From positions 1,900,001-1,964,000 of the forward strand of contig OY754466.1 of assembly GCA_963575645.1 (NCBI GenBank): DNA of 64,000 nt, read 5' to 3'. Positions 45,300 to 58,094 of the stretch are shown here, piece by piece. The notes beneath the pieces are model-generated. The model was not told where the DNA came from, made no database searches, and was given only the letters and a program-made list of their open reading frames with translations. How positions within the stretch are numbered: the stretch's first letter is position 1; each line of letters opens with the position of its first letter. Both the position numbers and the translations under genes were made by a program. Origin of the DNA: Xanthostigma xanthostigma (taxonomy: Eukaryota; Arthropoda; Insecta; Raphidioptera; Raphidiidae).

Positions 45300-47389
45300 T
45301 GAGTAAATTTTCAGTGATGCTACGTTAACGACTACGATTAATTTACGGTTACATATTGCATTAATTTACGATTAATTGTATTATATCCTACGATTATTGT
45401 CAACGGTGCAACAGGCTTGTATCCACTATAGCTGCTAAAAATTATAACAGCGAATTATTATTATTAGCATAGTGAATTCAGAGAGACTATTTTCTACAAT
45501 TGGGCTTTAGCCCTAAACTAACCTGAATAAGCCCGCAGAATTTCAAATTTTTCTGCTTTCTAATTTGTTTTTTATTTTATTTTTCATAGAATTGAGTTTT
45601 ATGTTTTGAATTTTTATGAATTCATTTTTATACCTATATTGTTATTTTCTTTACATCGAAAAATATAGAAATCGATAAAAAAACTGGTCGATTTTTTGAG
45701 ACAACCAACTAACAAAGCAGCACCAGTTGATATTTTCAGCGTGTTATTATTATTTTTTAGTTTTTCTCGCACTGCCTCTCGCCGAGAAACGGTAATTCCT
45801 GTACCGGCCATCTTGTTGACGTTTTCCATGGTTTCCCTCAACAATTCCAGATAAATATCGAGATGGTTCCTTATTCAAGGCCATGGCCGATTATCTATGT
45901 TCAAAATTTGTCTACCTCATCCTAATGTCCTAAAATTGCTTCATTCCCACATTGCTATTAATTGAGTGGAAGTTTAAAAATGTAGAATATAACGGGAAGT
46001 GTGATAGATGGAAAACAGTAATGGTGCGAATGGCGTCTGTTATGACATAAAGTCGAGAATTATTTATTAATTATAAATTGCCAGTTCACAGATTAGGGCG
46101 TGGAAACGCTACAATATAGTATCGCCAGGCGCTATGAGTTCAAACCAAACTGAACAGTATACAACCGCGGTTTAATCTTATCGAAACTCGGACGTACGCC
46201 ATTGTTTTATATGACCGCAGATATAAGTAATACATACATATTTAAAATTGACGTGTGTAAAAATAGAATTCAGTTTACGCTATCTGTCTCCTGAATTGAT
46301 TTCTATAAATAGAAAATGTATATAATATGTGCTATATATATGTGTAGGTAGATACCTACATATACATATATATTGAACGGTTAGTAAGTATCCGTCATTG
46401 ACTTAGAACATGGACTACGCTGGAATAATTGTCCACAATCGGATTTCTAAATAATTTTTTAAAAACAACCCTTTCAGAGGGTGAAAAAAGGTAAATAGTC
46501 TAAAAATCAAAATGGGTGTCATTTTCAAGGTTTGTCAGGAGGTTGATCGCGTGAATATCATCAATTTTGAAATTTATTAGGGGGGTCTACGTCGAGAAAG
46601 ACGTAACTATGTCAAATAACGGGAATTCATCCGTGTTTCGTATCAATCGCGTGCGAAGCCGCGGGTAACGGCTAGTTATTCTATAATAAACCGTCGTCGA
46701 ACGATTTGCAAGCTCGTGTTTTTCCGCATAACTGGCCATCATCTGTTTAAAAAAAAAAACCTGTGCACTCCGGGAGTGCCGGTGGAAGTGAAAACTTGAA
46801 TATTAACGTCTTACGAATTTTCGATCAAAATGGTTTGTATCATAGATTGCATTTTTATGTACGATATTTCAACGCTAGATGTTGTATAAAAATATACAGT
46901 CAAACCTTAGTGAGTGAGAACTGGGTACGGATCAGGTCTGACGACCTGACGCGAGTTTAACATTTTTTACCCATTACAAAAAAAGTGTACAACGCCGCTA
47001 AAGAAGTTTTCACTTCAAAAAGCGTTTGAGCGACACTTTGCCTGGCGTTTTGCGCAGTCCATTTCTTAAGTCAATAGTATTCATACATATATAATTATGT
47101 ATACAATACTAGCACATATTATAATGTACATTGTACACCTGTGTATCATACGATACTCACAAGCATAATGTTATAATGTGTGCCTCCGTTGCGAAGGTCG
47201 ATGTATGATTGAGATTAGTATTGTCGTGTTTAGCAGCCCAGCACTTCGAATAGAATTCGTAGGCACAAAGCGCTTTAAAACTGAATGCACACTTTTAAAT
47301 CGTTTATCGATCGCAAAGTATTCGCGTACTATAGTTGAAAGCCGAAACTGTTATTTTTTTGGATAACAGGTGTTACTGCGTTATAAAAC
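45300..47389. other. HDAC4 intron 1 interior; no gene
   Basis: A Helitron-like 3' terminus (GCCGCGGGTAACGGCTAG before T) ends at about 46676. An AT-rich palindromic patch with ATATATATGTGTAGGTAG lies at about 46330-46375. I see no coding exon. Confidence 0.35.
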
Positions 47390-47873
47390 TCTCGTGTCAC
47401 AATTTTGGCCGCGCTAATGTCCGAAACCAGTGAACCGATTTTAATGAAATTTTGTAAATGTGTCTTGCTCGGTGCACCTTACGCAATAGGGTAGTTTTTA
47501 TTAAATATTTTGTACAAAATTACGGAGTTTTCCCAAAAAAACTGTTTTTATAACATGTAACGACATCTGATTGTATTTACTCAAAGCTATTACCTAGTTC
47601 AGAAGCAAACATAAAAAACTTTTAGTACCAAGTAGCGACACCTGTTAGAGTTCGCTCAAAGCTATTAGTTCAGAAGCATGAATCTGGTAGAATTTGCTCA
47701 AAGCTATTAGTTCAGAAGCAAATCTGGTAGAATTTGCTCAAAGCTATTAGTTCAGAAGCAAATCTGGTAGAATTTGCTCAAAGCTATTAGTTCAAACGCC
47801 GGGCCGCAAACGAAATACATTTTGCAGAATTATATATCTATCGCACCCGGGTGAAACCGGGACGGGCCGCTAG
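47390..47873 (+). mobile_element. Helitron-like element with an internal minisatellite
   Basis: It starts TCTCGTGTCACAATTTTGGC and ends GTGAAACCGGGACGGGCCGC then TAG before T. The start resembles the copy at 58939. Inside, a 40-base unit with AATCTGGTAGAATTTGCTCA and AAGCTATTAGTTCAGAAGCA is repeated about four times (47645-47796). Confidence 0.6.
47645..47796 (+). repeat. Tandem array, about four units of 38-40 bases
   Basis: Successive copies of AATTTGCTCAAAGCTATTAG plus TTCAGAAGCA begin near 47651, 47691, 47731 and 47771. The last three are nearly identical. Confidence 0.85.
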
Positions 47874-48165
47874 TACTATTATATAGATCGGTGAGAGAAG
47901 AAAATAGTTGGCAAAACCAAAAGTGCACATCCCGCAAGTTTTCCACTGTATGATAAAAAAATAACAATTAAAAATATTTTTAATAAATTTAAAAAGATTT
48001 AAAAATTTAAAGAAATAAATAATTAAAAATTGAAAAAATATTTTTTTTTAAGTTTGCAAAAATAAAAAAAATTAAGAACTATACATAATATAATATATAA
48101 TTAATATCAAGTGGAATAAAATAAAACAAAATAAAAAGAAAAAAAAAAGAAAAATATCAATGATA

Positions 48166-48234
48166 TCGTAAGGAATCGAACCCAGGACCTTGCCCTTGGG
48201 GATCCAACGGCATAACCATTACACCACGGCTGCC
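48166..48234 (-). pseudogene. tRNA-like sequence (pseudogene or SINE head)
   Basis: The minus strand reads GCAGCCGTGGTGTAATGGTT (A box), then a T-arm GGTCCTGGGTTCGATTCC. The 3' end does not pair with the 5' end. A T-rich tract follows, and introns of a normal tRNA do not explain the anticodon region. It is not a functional tRNA. Confidence 0.55.
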
Positions 48235-48480
48235 TAATACGTGTAGTGGTGTTATCACGGTATACAAGTGTAGCACTTGTTTTATGGATTACACTATATT
48301 TGCACAATATTGTTTTTAAACTATTAGCTGTCAAAAATAATAGAAAATAAAACTGTTTATAAAAATTAAACTACTGAACACATTTTAGTGAATTTAAATA
48401 GGGTTCTGGTCTGATAGTAAACAAAGTGAATAAAATATAACCCAAGGCAATCCGACCAAAATTGCGATCTGTAGAGTCGT

Positions 48481-48512
48481 GACGTACGTACGTACGTACG
48501 TACATACGTACA
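48481..48512. repeat. (ACGT)n microsatellite
   Basis: GACGTACGTACGTACGTACG continues into TACATACGTACAG. It is a self-complementary tetranucleotide tract. Confidence 0.9.
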
Positions 48513-48979
48513 GACCAACCGACAACTGCTGTTTGTGATTTTCAATTACAATTTTAATAGTATTTATGAACTCAAATTGATTTAAAAATGGTTCTATTTT
48601 ATAGATTAGAATCTCCTCTTTTCAAAAAGCTTCAATTTGAATGGATTTCGTGTGAAATTAACTTAGATATAACTTCTTATATGAACGAAAGTCAGCTCTG
48701 ACGCACAAAGCGATAATAAAGCACATACCGCTAGTTTAGCGGTATGTGCAACAGTACCATCTATGGGCCCGGATTATCAACAGTATATTTTTCTCTTTCC
48801 GCAATGTAATATTGTCTAAATTATTTTACTTGGCTACGCGGGAAAATTGAAAGTTATTAATAATCATTTAGGAGAAAGCATTTATCATAAAAGCGTTTAA
48901 AATAGTATTTACAATAATACTGTTTCTATTAGTGATGTAACGAATATTCGCATTTACAAAATTCATGCGAATATTAATA

Positions 48980-49315
48980 CAGTAAAACCTCTGTAAGTCG
49001 AACTTCAAGGGAAACGCCAAAAAATTCAAAGTTTTCGGCTTGGGCGGATTTTGTAAGGAAATATTCGACTTGTAGAGGTTAAGATTCATTGTAACTAATT
49101 TTGAGTTGTTATGTTCGAGATACAGAGGTTATAGTTAGTTATTCGAGTTATGGAGGGAAAATATGTATACCGAAATGGCTTGTTGGGACTCACTTATTAT
49201 TTCGACCTATATAGATGGTTGAGGTTTCGAGTAATGCAGGTTTTGGGGCTTGAAGAGAAGGGAACAAAACATTCTTTCGAATTTTGAAGGTTTTCGATTT
49301 ATCGAGGTTCTACTC
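48980..49315. mobile_element. Pogo/Tigger-like MITE
   Basis: CAGTAAAACCTCTGTAAGTC at the left and GATTTATCGAGGTTCTACTC at the right are imperfect inverted repeats between TA dinucleotides. Internal motifs of the TCGAG/CTCGAA type recur. No transposase is present. Confidence 0.75.
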
Positions 49316-49319
49316 TATC

Positions 49320-50349
49320 AGAAAAAAAAACATGTTTTTTTTTTTAAATGTAAAAATATAAAGACAAAAAACATTAATTTCTTAGCGGTGTTATTCGAAT
49401 AGTTTTTTTCTTACTCCCTTTTTAAAAAAATAACTCCAGTTTTTTTCGCTAAGGCAACCTTGCAATTACATCAACCATTACTTTAACATCGGGTAATAAA
49501 ACTTTAGACTTAGTTTTGATAATCAACCTAGTACCCAGAATGACTACAAACGTGTGTGAGCGCCAACCAGCTGTCAGATTTGACGTCAGATTTGAAACCT
49601 TCGCGAATATCTAAAAATCAACATTCGTTTCATTATTAGTTTCTATAATATTTTTTATCACCTCCAGCCGCCTGTGGCGCTAGTGTCGCTATTTGTCAAT
49701 TTTATAGGCCAGGGCTGTATATATTTAAATATCTATGATATTTGCTGCTATTTGAAAATAACCTGCCATAAAATAGCCGATCAAAAATAACAGACTGTTA
49801 AAAGCTAACACAGTTACGCACCAAGCATGTAAAATATTTTCGAAGAGTTATAAAAAAAGACAAAGAAAAGCCGCAGCCCACCGTTAGACACACAAAACTA
49901 TTAAAAATAGCACCATTTTTAAAAATAAACTCATGATGTGCTGTTGTGCTCTTTTTGTAAACAAATACTCGAAGTATATAGAATAGACTTTTCTAAATTC
50001 TATTTCAAATAGCAAAATTTAAATTCGGATCGCTGCGATAGCCAGCTTGTTAATGCAGCGGATCCCTTGCCCCCAGACTGTCGCCCACAACAAAACAGAG
50101 AAATGTGTTAGCAGCGTAAGGGGCTCCGCACTGCGATTTTCATAAAATATCAGATATTTTATTTAGCAAACTTTTGGTTGTATTTCTCCAAAACTTATTA
50201 TTTTATTATTTACTAGCGGTATTACAAACTATATATTAATACGTAAAGAAAAAACTTTGTACCGCACATTGCGCGCAGGGAGGAGTGTGAGATTTGGCAT
50301 AGTTAAAGTTCATATGAAGAAGAAGTGTGTAAAAAGATTTTATGTGTAA
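49320..50349. other. HDAC4 intron interior; no gene
   Basis: AT-rich sequence with small patches such as GCCAACCAGCTGTCAGATTT at 49563. I see no exon, RNA gene or complete element. Confidence 0.35.
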
Positions 50350-50676
50350 TAGCGGTCCCGCCAGGTTTCACCCGGGTGCAAAAGAACGAATGGGAGGAGA
50401 TACATGAGTACGCGCGTTCATCTTAGTTTATACCGAGATGAATGTTGTGTCCAAATTTCATGATGATCGGAGTTACCGTTCTAAAGTTTTTGTCGGACGT
50501 GTTTTTCATTGATGCACCCTTCCTATTGGTCGTAGCGTGATATTATATAGCCTATAGCCTTCCTCGATAAATGGGCCACCCAACAAAAAAAATATTTTCA
50601 ATTTGAACCAGTAGTTCCTGAGTTAAGCGCGTTCAACCAAACAAACAAACACTTCAGCTTTATATATTAGTATAGA
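50350..50676 (-). mobile_element. Non-autonomous Helitron, first family
   Basis: On the minus strand it starts TCTATACTAATATATAAAGC at 50676 and ends GGCGGGACCGCTAT, where the usual CTAG has become CTAT. Interior blocks CGAGGAAGGCTATAGGCTAT and TTCATCTCGGTATAAACTAA match the other copies. Confidence 0.8.
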
Positions 50677-50699
50677 TTAATAGCACAGTGTTTGCTATT

Positions 50700-52600
50700 G
50701 TTGTCGTATGAAGCACACAGTCATTGTTTTTTTTTTCCAACAGGCAACAGTGTTTGTCTGAACTCGATAAATTCAAAAATTACCGAATAGATTTTCATAC
50801 GGTTTTCACCAATGGACGAAGTGATTCAAGTTTTATGTGCAGTATAATTCATTAATATTTTGTGTAAATTGGTTGAAATATGATAATGATTGTTGAAGAT
50901 GTCGGAAAAAAATCAAGCCGATAGGAGCTTTTATCGAAAACGCTGCCTAATCCCTTTGAGATGTAACAAAGCAATGTATGGTGGAATTGTTCCTCTTTTA
51001 TGGGTCTACATAAAAAGTCCGCGATGGAATAATATAGCTTACTATACCCCCATTTTGATGCTAAGCACTTTTCGTGGATGAATTATATTTTAATAATAAT
51101 ACTTTAATGTGTGAATTTTATTATGATGTACATTGTACAATTTTATTTATGACATATTCGATGACTACGGCCTTTTTTGAATAAATTTTCTATCTATCTA
51201 TCTATCTATCTATATATCAACGTAAGTCGACGAAAAAACGGTGGCAATCTACAAATTCGAGCGAAGCCGGACCGGGCAGCTAGTGAATATAATATAAGGT
51301 TTTGTTTTTAAGTAATGATGTCTATTAAACTATTTTAAAGCAATCTTATTACACGTTATTATATTCTATATCTGTTTTCAAACTTACTTTTTTTATTTCA
51401 ATGTTTATAAATAACATTGACGTATTAATTATTTATAAAGATAGATAATTTTATTCATACAACGCAAACAATATTTTATTCAAAAGCTATTTGCGCATAA
51501 GCAAATAGTGTTCAGGTTCTGTTTGGATTTAATTATTACCTGCTGTTTTATCTTCTTTAATCTAAAAGAGAATTCACACAAGAGTAAAGTTGTTGTTTCT
51601 CTCCATGCGGTTAAATCTTTATGAAATATTATTTAGCTCTGCAAGTTAAGTAGGTTTACAAAACTTTTTTCTGTCACCCGATAGCGCCACTGGCAAGTAA
51701 AGTATGTGTCATTCTATTGTTAGTACTGCTTATATTTTCGGCCACCCGATGGCGCCTCTAGCCGGTGAAGTATTTGTTTCGGCCACCCGATGGTGCCACT
51801 AGCCAGTGAAGTATTTGTCATCCTCTTTCTATCTTCACTAACTTATATCTCCCTCTCAACTTCCGTTTGCCTCGCCCGATCACGCTTCCGTAAATCTCTC
51901 GTCACGCATCCACCAGCTTATTCCCCAAGTTAAGCGTGCCTAAAGAAGTTTTACTTCAAAAACTGGGCGCGCACCAACTTAAAAACGCGCATCGCGTGCA
52001 GCGAACACATAAAAGCCAGCCCCACAGCGCGCTTAAAACTCTGCAACCGAATCTATATAAGCGCCAATCGACCACGTGTGCAACGAATTTAACATGCGCA
52101 TTGCAGAAATGACTTTCGATAAAGAATCACTTCAGGCAGCCCCGTTTTATATGTTTTTAACTTTTATGTACAACATGTTATATGTATAGAATAAATAATA
52201 TATACAACATTGTATATTTTACATATTATTTAAAATACTGTGTGTTTAGCTGGCTCCTGCTAACTCCGTACAACTGTAAATAAAAATACTATACTGATTT
52301 ATACTCAGTACGCGATCTACTCTAGTTGTGTTTAATCTGTTATTGTTTTGTTATTCTTATCGCTTGCGAATTCAAAATTGAGAATATATTTAATTAAATG
52401 TGTATCGAATCGAACTAATCAATAATTGTGATCAACAGTGTACGTAAACAATGTTACTAAAAATGTGTAAATAATAAACCGCAGTGCTTTTTTTTGTAAA
52501 TGGAATTAATAATAATATATAGGATTTGTGAATGATCGAGCTTGTTGAAACAATTACATAAGTTTATGACATTTGACTCCGGATGTCATAGAGAAAAGTG
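50700..52600. other. HDAC4 intron interior; repeats only
   Basis: A (TCTA)n microsatellite lies at 51188-51214. A Helitron-like 3' terminus (GAAGCCGGACCGGGCAGCTA then G before T) ends near 51283. Three imperfect units of GGCCACCCGATGGCGCC plus AGTGAAGTATTTGT lie at 51676-51818. No credible gene. Confidence 0.45.
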
Positions 52601-52763
52601 ATCATATGGGTTATGTGCAGGGAGGCGGAGTTACAAATTTTTCGATGCGAGCGTTTGTAGTGAGCACTAGGGGAAACTTCAAACTCAAATTTTCCGTATG
52701 TCAGTGAGCAATATTTATGAAAAGTGAAAATAGTTATAATTTTATGAAGTTTATAAAGAAAAC

Positions 52764-52907
52764 ATGGGCAAAACTAAGCGATTTGGGAATGCTTGTTGTG
52801 TTCCGGGCTGTTGCGCTGATGGCGAATTAAGTAAAATAAAGACCATTGGCGTCATAATGGTCCATGGTTGCATGCTGCGGCTATTCTCAAGTCCACCTGA
52901 AAATTAA
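52764..52907 (+). pseudogene. THAP-like N-terminal fragment
   Basis: A 47-codon frame starts MGKTKRFGNACCVPGCCADG and ends at TAA. CCVPGC after a short basic lead is the typical opening of a THAP zinc finger (C-x-VPGC), found in P-element-type transposases and in host proteins. The later C and H ligands and the AVPTIF-like end are not present in this frame. It could be exon 1 of a gene or a decayed transposon fragment. It sits inside HDAC4 intron 1. Confidence 0.3.
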
Positions 52908-53425
52908 AAAAATATCCGTAAAATATTAATTTAGTTTTACTAGTTGAAATTAACAAATTCCTGCAAAAAGAAATAAATGAATTGATACTTTAGCATTAGA
53001 TAATTCACGGCTGTTGATGTCGCACTAGACAACGTTTCATTCACGACCTTCTGAATAACATAAACAACCGTGTTTTTTACGCGGCTGATCCAATTTGTGA
53101 TTTGACCCTGAATATAAACAGTTGTTGTGAAACAATGCTTTAGTTTCAATGCGCAGTTCTTAATTTTAATTTAATTAAAAAGTCGTAGAGTTAATTGTTC
53201 ATATATAAATTGAATTAAATTTCAATTACCTGTGTCTTTTAAAACGGTCAGACGTATAGTCAAGCCTTAGATTGTGACCATTCTCCGTTTGAAGAACAGT
53301 AGAACTTTATAGTACAAGATCCCGATTTAGCCCGATCTTCACCCATCGAGTTTTCTACAACCGCAGATTCTCCAATTCAAAATAAAACGATTAAGCGAAA
53401 TATGCTTAGATAAAATGTTACTCGC

Positions 53426-53830
53426 TCTACCAGTGGCGTACGGCAGGAGTAAGTAATGCTTGTACCCCTTCTAAATGTTACGCCGCTGTCTAAATTTTTA
53501 TTTTTTTGATATTTTCTAAGTCAATAATGTACACTTGTTGGTTTGTTGTAAAGTCATTGGTTTTCGAGATATTCGCAGTTAAAGATAGATGGACATGTAC
53601 TTTTTATTTGTATTATTATTAATAATATTCATTTTTACAATTTTGTCTTAAAAAAACTGCGAATATCTCGAAAACCAATGACATTACAACAAACTAACAA
53701 GTGTACATTATTGACTTAGAAAATATCAAAAAAATTAAAATTATAGTCAAAATTAAAATTTAGACAGCGGCGTAACATTTAGAAGGGGTACAAGCATTAC
53801 TTACTCCTGCCGTACGCCACTGGTAGAGCG
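53426..53830. mobile_element. Foldback element, CAGTGGCGTACGG termini
   Basis: GCTCTACCAGTGGCGTACGG at the left pairs with CCGTACGCCACTGGTAGAGC at the right. The arms pair through AGTAAGTAATGCTTGTACCC and CTGCGAATATCTCGAAAACC-type blocks. It is nested in an older repeat whose halves (AACCGCAGATTCTCCAATT, CGCTTAATCGTTTTATTTT) are also inverted at 53360-53415 and 53995-54045. Confidence 0.85.
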
Positions 53831-54049
53831 TACTGAACTAGTTTTTTTATTGTTAGGTGCATTTTATGATATTTAACAAGTGTGCCGATTTGAGTAAAAT
53901 TATACGGTGTATTAAAAAAATTATGGACATTAATAATTTTTCAGTTTTCAACTTCAACACCCCGTATTTCGGAAACGAGTAACATTTTATCTAAGCATAT
54001 TTCGCTTAATCGTTTTATTTTAAATTGGAGAATCTGCGGTTGTTCTGTG

Positions 54050-56100
54050 TCCCATTCTTAATGGGACACCCTGTATAATGTATTAATAAAGAAAAATTGA
54101 TATGGTTGCCATTCAATTTCTTGAAATTAAAGAACACTTGATGAATTTAAATGAAATTTTTACAGCTTATTGAAGGCATAAAAACAAGGATTTGATCAAA
54201 GGATTTTTGTTTTGGTTGAAAACTTATTAATTTAAAAAAAATCTTCGATTAAGTTCTAGATTTAAACTAAAAACTTTTCTTTGTTTTATCGATTTTGGAT
54301 GAACCAGCACAAAATTATGATGGTCACCGCAAAGCATTACTTACTTGTGAGAGGGGTCCAACAGATGGCTATAACTTTGTCCAAATTTTTTTTTTTTTTT
54401 AATTTACTTGAAATCAAGTTGAAATATTATTAGCTTTATAAAATAAATTAAATTTTGTCGAAAATTTTTTTTTTACAAATTTTTTCATGCTTCTGACTGC
54501 CGTTAGCCTCTTAAACAATATAAATAATTCGTTCCCCGCCCCAAAAATGTTTCTGATTTTCAATAATATAAAAAAACTAAATTTAAAAGAAAAATCATCA
54601 AAATCGGAGCTATTTTGCAAAGTTCGAAGTAAAAGGCGACTAATTATCAAATCCCAAATTTCATTAGAAAACTCGATGGGTGAATGTCGAGTCTAATCGG
54701 GATCTTAGACCATAAGTGATAATTATCGATTTAGTCGTCTGTTATAAATCTTGAAGGAAAATTTGCAAATAAAAGTATACCCTCCGGGTTAAGAATTACC
54801 CACAAATAATTAATTCTATTAATACTCTTGTATTACGTAGAAAAATATGTATTGCAATTTTAAATTCTTTATACATTTTTCTGTTATTTTGTTTTTATCA
54901 TAGAGTGGGAGATAATTTAAATAAAAGTACTATAAAGTATTTTTAAACTCGATCTTCCAAGAAAATGGAGTTTATTTTCCATCTGATGCTGCCTTGGAGA
55001 ATTTACATACCTAATTTTTTGATGCATGAATAGAAGTAAAAAATGTCATGTTGCATATGATCATGGCATTTGAAGTTTTTTACTTCACTTTTGTGAAAGC
55101 AATAAAGTTACTTTTATTTACATTAATTATCCATTATGCATACTATAGCTATGTTCCGACCTCTCTGCGAATGGTATTAGAACCGTCACAGTCATGCCCA
55201 GTAGCCAAAACGTGTTTCAAAATTAATACAGACATTAATAAGAAAAATCGCAGGATTGTGGATAAAAAGTTAGATTTATTAATAGAAAGCTGTAACAAAC
55301 CGTATGTTTATACTGAGCAACGGGTACATCGTCTGACTCGAAGTAACGAATCGTTACTTACAAATTCATTTCGTTACTCGCATCTTTCGTATCCATGTCA
55401 GTTCGACTCGTTTGATGCGGTTATACGTTATACGAACGAAGTCATACCGTATCACGTATGCGACGCGCCTCGATGCGATGGTACATGCTTGATACACGAT
55501 TGTATGTCGTATGAAAAGTAACGAATAACGTAACGGGTACTGGTTCTTTAAGTAACGAGTACAATATTGCACTTGAAAAAGTCTAAATCTATAGACGAAA
55601 CGTCGTACATTAATAAATCTAACTTTTTGTCCACAATCCTGCGATTTTTCTTATTTATTATTATCTCGATGGACACGATATCTAATATATTAATACAAAC
55701 AGTTTCGTTTTAGCTACTGCGCATGACTGAAAATCGTTCCACATAAACGGCATACGAACGTATCTTTGGGCGCCCGGTCTATTTTGCTATTTATGCGGAA
55801 CATATTTCTGGAGTGCATTAAAGATTTCCATTACCTACAGATATCGGTCCACTGCTACGCTTGAGCTGGGTCTCCTGGTTACAGACTTCGTGAATGGAAT
55901 TCACTGTATAGCGCTGTATTTAACCGTAGATGTCAAATTTTTGGTACCTTGTTTGTTCTGTATATTCAGATAGACAGAATGCCCTAAGAGTAGAATCTGT
56001 CAAATAGCGGAGGTGTGTTCATATAGACCCGATCCTGAAAGATTAGGATCAATTACAACGTATAATACGCGCCACGGATCTAAAAGGTTCGGAAGTTAGT
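54050..56100. other. HDAC4 intron interior; repeats, doubtful open frame
   Basis: At 54660-54705 there is the ACTCGATGGGTGAA repeat. At 55236-55280 and 55605-55650, AAAATCGCAGGATTGTGGAT and its reverse complement form a spaced inverted repeat around a TAACGA-rich interior typical of a hAT copy. The 157-codon frame at 55048-55521 crosses this repeat and is probably spurious. At 55845-55895 there is a fragment shared with 12235-12375. Confidence 0.4.
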
Positions 56101-56109
56101 CACAAACAC

Positions 56110-56935
56110 TCCCACTACCTCCCAGCTACCTGCACGGAACGTGCGCTCGTCGGTGATTGGCCGTGATCGTTCGTTGCCTTTGTCACTTGTCGCTTTCCTG
56201 CCTTAAAGTACAGTCGAGTACGGTTGTTACTGTTATTTTAGTTTTATAGAGTTGCGAGTTTGTATAGTTTTTCAACAGACTATACAAGCGCAAGCTCTCA
56301 TTCGCATCTAACTTCCGAGCCTTTTAGATTCGTGGCGCGTTTTATAACGTCGTACACGCGTCTTTTCGAAAATAGTGTGTAGTGACATTGGAACATAAAA
56401 GTTCGTTAAAAATTTTGATTTCTATTTTCGAATGTCCTATGGGAAGTGAAAAATTCGACACGAGCGGTTTTGCTCTGTGGCCACAGAATCGTAGAGACAG
56501 AGAAAGAAAGAAACAGAGAGAAAGAGTGTATATATAAATATATAGGGAACTTTGTGTTGTATATACGCGGACGTACGTTATAGCGCGGAGAGTTATAAAT
56601 AGGTCAATATCCACTCCACCACCTCATCGGAAATCTATCTTGGTAACGCGAAGTCTATATTTTGTCCTAGACTTAACCGTATGTCAAGTGATTATTATTG
56701 AAATAGATGATTGTTGGCATTCGTGCCCGGCGTGTTTTGTTTTTTTCTCGCGACTAATAACTACCTACCTAAACAGCTGAAGACTATAGGAAGCAGTGAG
56801 AGTTTTGTGCGCGTGGTATAATAGTTGTTACTTAACCCTAAGGGTTGTGTTTCAGTGCTTATATATGAACCTACAGTGTCAGTAGTTGCAGTGTTCTGAT
56901 TTACCAACAGCTGTCGGCTCCGATCGTTTCGAAAT
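56110..56935 (+). promoter_or_regulatory. Candidate alternative promoter and 5' leader of HDAC4
   Basis: The stretch is richer in GC than the intron around it. It contains GTGATTGGCCGTGATCG (CCAAT-type core), a TATATATAAATATATAG tract at about 56528 and initiator-like CAGTG sites. It leads without other features to the short coding exon at 56936. This is inferred from position and composition only. Confidence 0.4.
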
Positions 56936-56947
56936 ATGACTCTAAAA
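56936..56947 (+). CDS. HDAC4: Histone deacetylase 4, candidate alternative first coding exon (MTLK)
   Basis: ATG ACT CTA AAA is followed at once by the consensus donor GTAAGTT. Splicing in phase 0 to the acceptor at 63074 gives MTLK|LKKQQELQQHILQQQ, in frame with the shared Gln-rich exon. The product would lack the 33 residues of the 37276 exon. Very short first exons of this kind are common where a gene has several promoters. The exon cannot be shown by coding statistics because it is only 12 bases. Confidence 0.5.
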
Positions 56948-57103
56948 GTAAGTTCCTATATTTGATTTTTTTTTTTGAAGGTCAACGTGTACTTCGTGAT
57001 TTAGTTAAACAACTGACTGATATTTTGAGGGTGCAATTGTTTATTTGACGCTGAATGCTCCCTCCGGCTTCGCTCATTCGATCGGATTTATTAACTTCCA
57101 CCA

Positions 57104-57276
57104 GTGGCGTAACACCCGAGGCCCGTGGCAAATTCATTGGATGAGGCCCTACCTTAATATATTTATTTATAAATGTTAGGCTCCACCTGTCCTAACGGCC
57201 CCTCGGGCCGGGACTCCCTCTGAACAGGGGCCCGTGTCATTTAAGCCCGTTCTTCCACCCTATTGTTACGCCACTG
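57104..57276. mobile_element. Short hAT-like MITE
   Basis: CAGTGGCGTAACACC at the left and TTGTTACGCCACTG at the right are inverted. The inside carries GAGGCCCGTGGCAAATTCAT and TAACGGCCCCTCGGGCCGGG, related to 10270-10510. The flanking octamers are similar but not identical. Confidence 0.65.
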
Positions 57277-57279
57277 CTG

Positions 57280-58094
57280 CCCACGACTTATTATTGAGCG
57301 TATTTCGTACCGATTATGACTTTCAAGTCGACGTGAAATCAAGGCGATTCGCGCCCGGACGAAGCCAGACCGGGCAGCTAGTGCAGACTAAAATCTTTCT
57401 CGAGAGCTACCTTGTGAAAAATACTGCATTTCCGTTCAGGAATCCGATTCGCACCCGGACGAACCGGGCCACATTCCCAAGGGATGGTAAAGACAGCATT
57501 TATATTCGTTCAGTAGCTCTCGAGATTAGCAAGCATGGACTCCAAACAGACAGATACTCGAGACTTTTTAAAACCGCAGAACAACAGGTCCTGTGTTCTG
57601 TAGATCTGTCAAAAAGAAAGTAGGTTGCTGATAAGCAAGCGTTGACAATTTTTTACATGGCAATATAACAAATTAAGGAATAGCAAATATAATTATGTTT
57701 AATACTAGCCGCTACCCGCGGCATCGCACGCGTTAACAGAAAATTATTATTTTTTTTCATTGTAATAATATGTCAAATGTCAATATTTTGGAAGTTGGAA
57801 TGGTCCTGTCGCCGAATTGGCTGGAATTTTTATAATGTACAAATGTTTATGAAATTTTCTGTAATGTAATAATGGAGCACTGCAAGAAATAAACTATTTA
57901 TTTTTATCCTCTCTAAAGTAACTTTTATAGAAAATGTAAATATTTTGAATACCGAAGTATATTTTCAGAAAGTGTTTATAAAAGCGTTCTATAATGTAGT
58001 TTGTGCTTTAATTAATTTTCGATTTTTTACGGTGAAACAGTAAAAATACTTAACAACCTTGCAGAATAGATAGCGCATTTACGTTATATTTCAA
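57280..58094. other. HDAC4 intron; Helitron termini fragments
   Basis: A Helitron-like 3' terminus (GAAGCCAGACCGGGCAGCTA then G before T) ends at about 57382. A minus-strand one (CTAGCCGCTACCCGCGGCAT) lies at about 57706. The open frame 57234-57623 crosses repeat boundaries and is not credible. Confidence 0.4.

Noticed and set aside
48107-48334. tRNA-like block read as a working tRNA gene
   Set aside because: The acceptor-stem halves do not pair and the anticodon arm is irregular.
55048-55521. 157-codon plus-strand open frame
   Set aside because: It crosses one arm of a spaced inverted repeat and a TAACGA-rich transposon interior, and shows no domain.
57234-57623. 129-codon plus-strand open frame
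   Set aside because: It runs from a hAT-like end through a Helitron terminus, so the reading frame is accidental.
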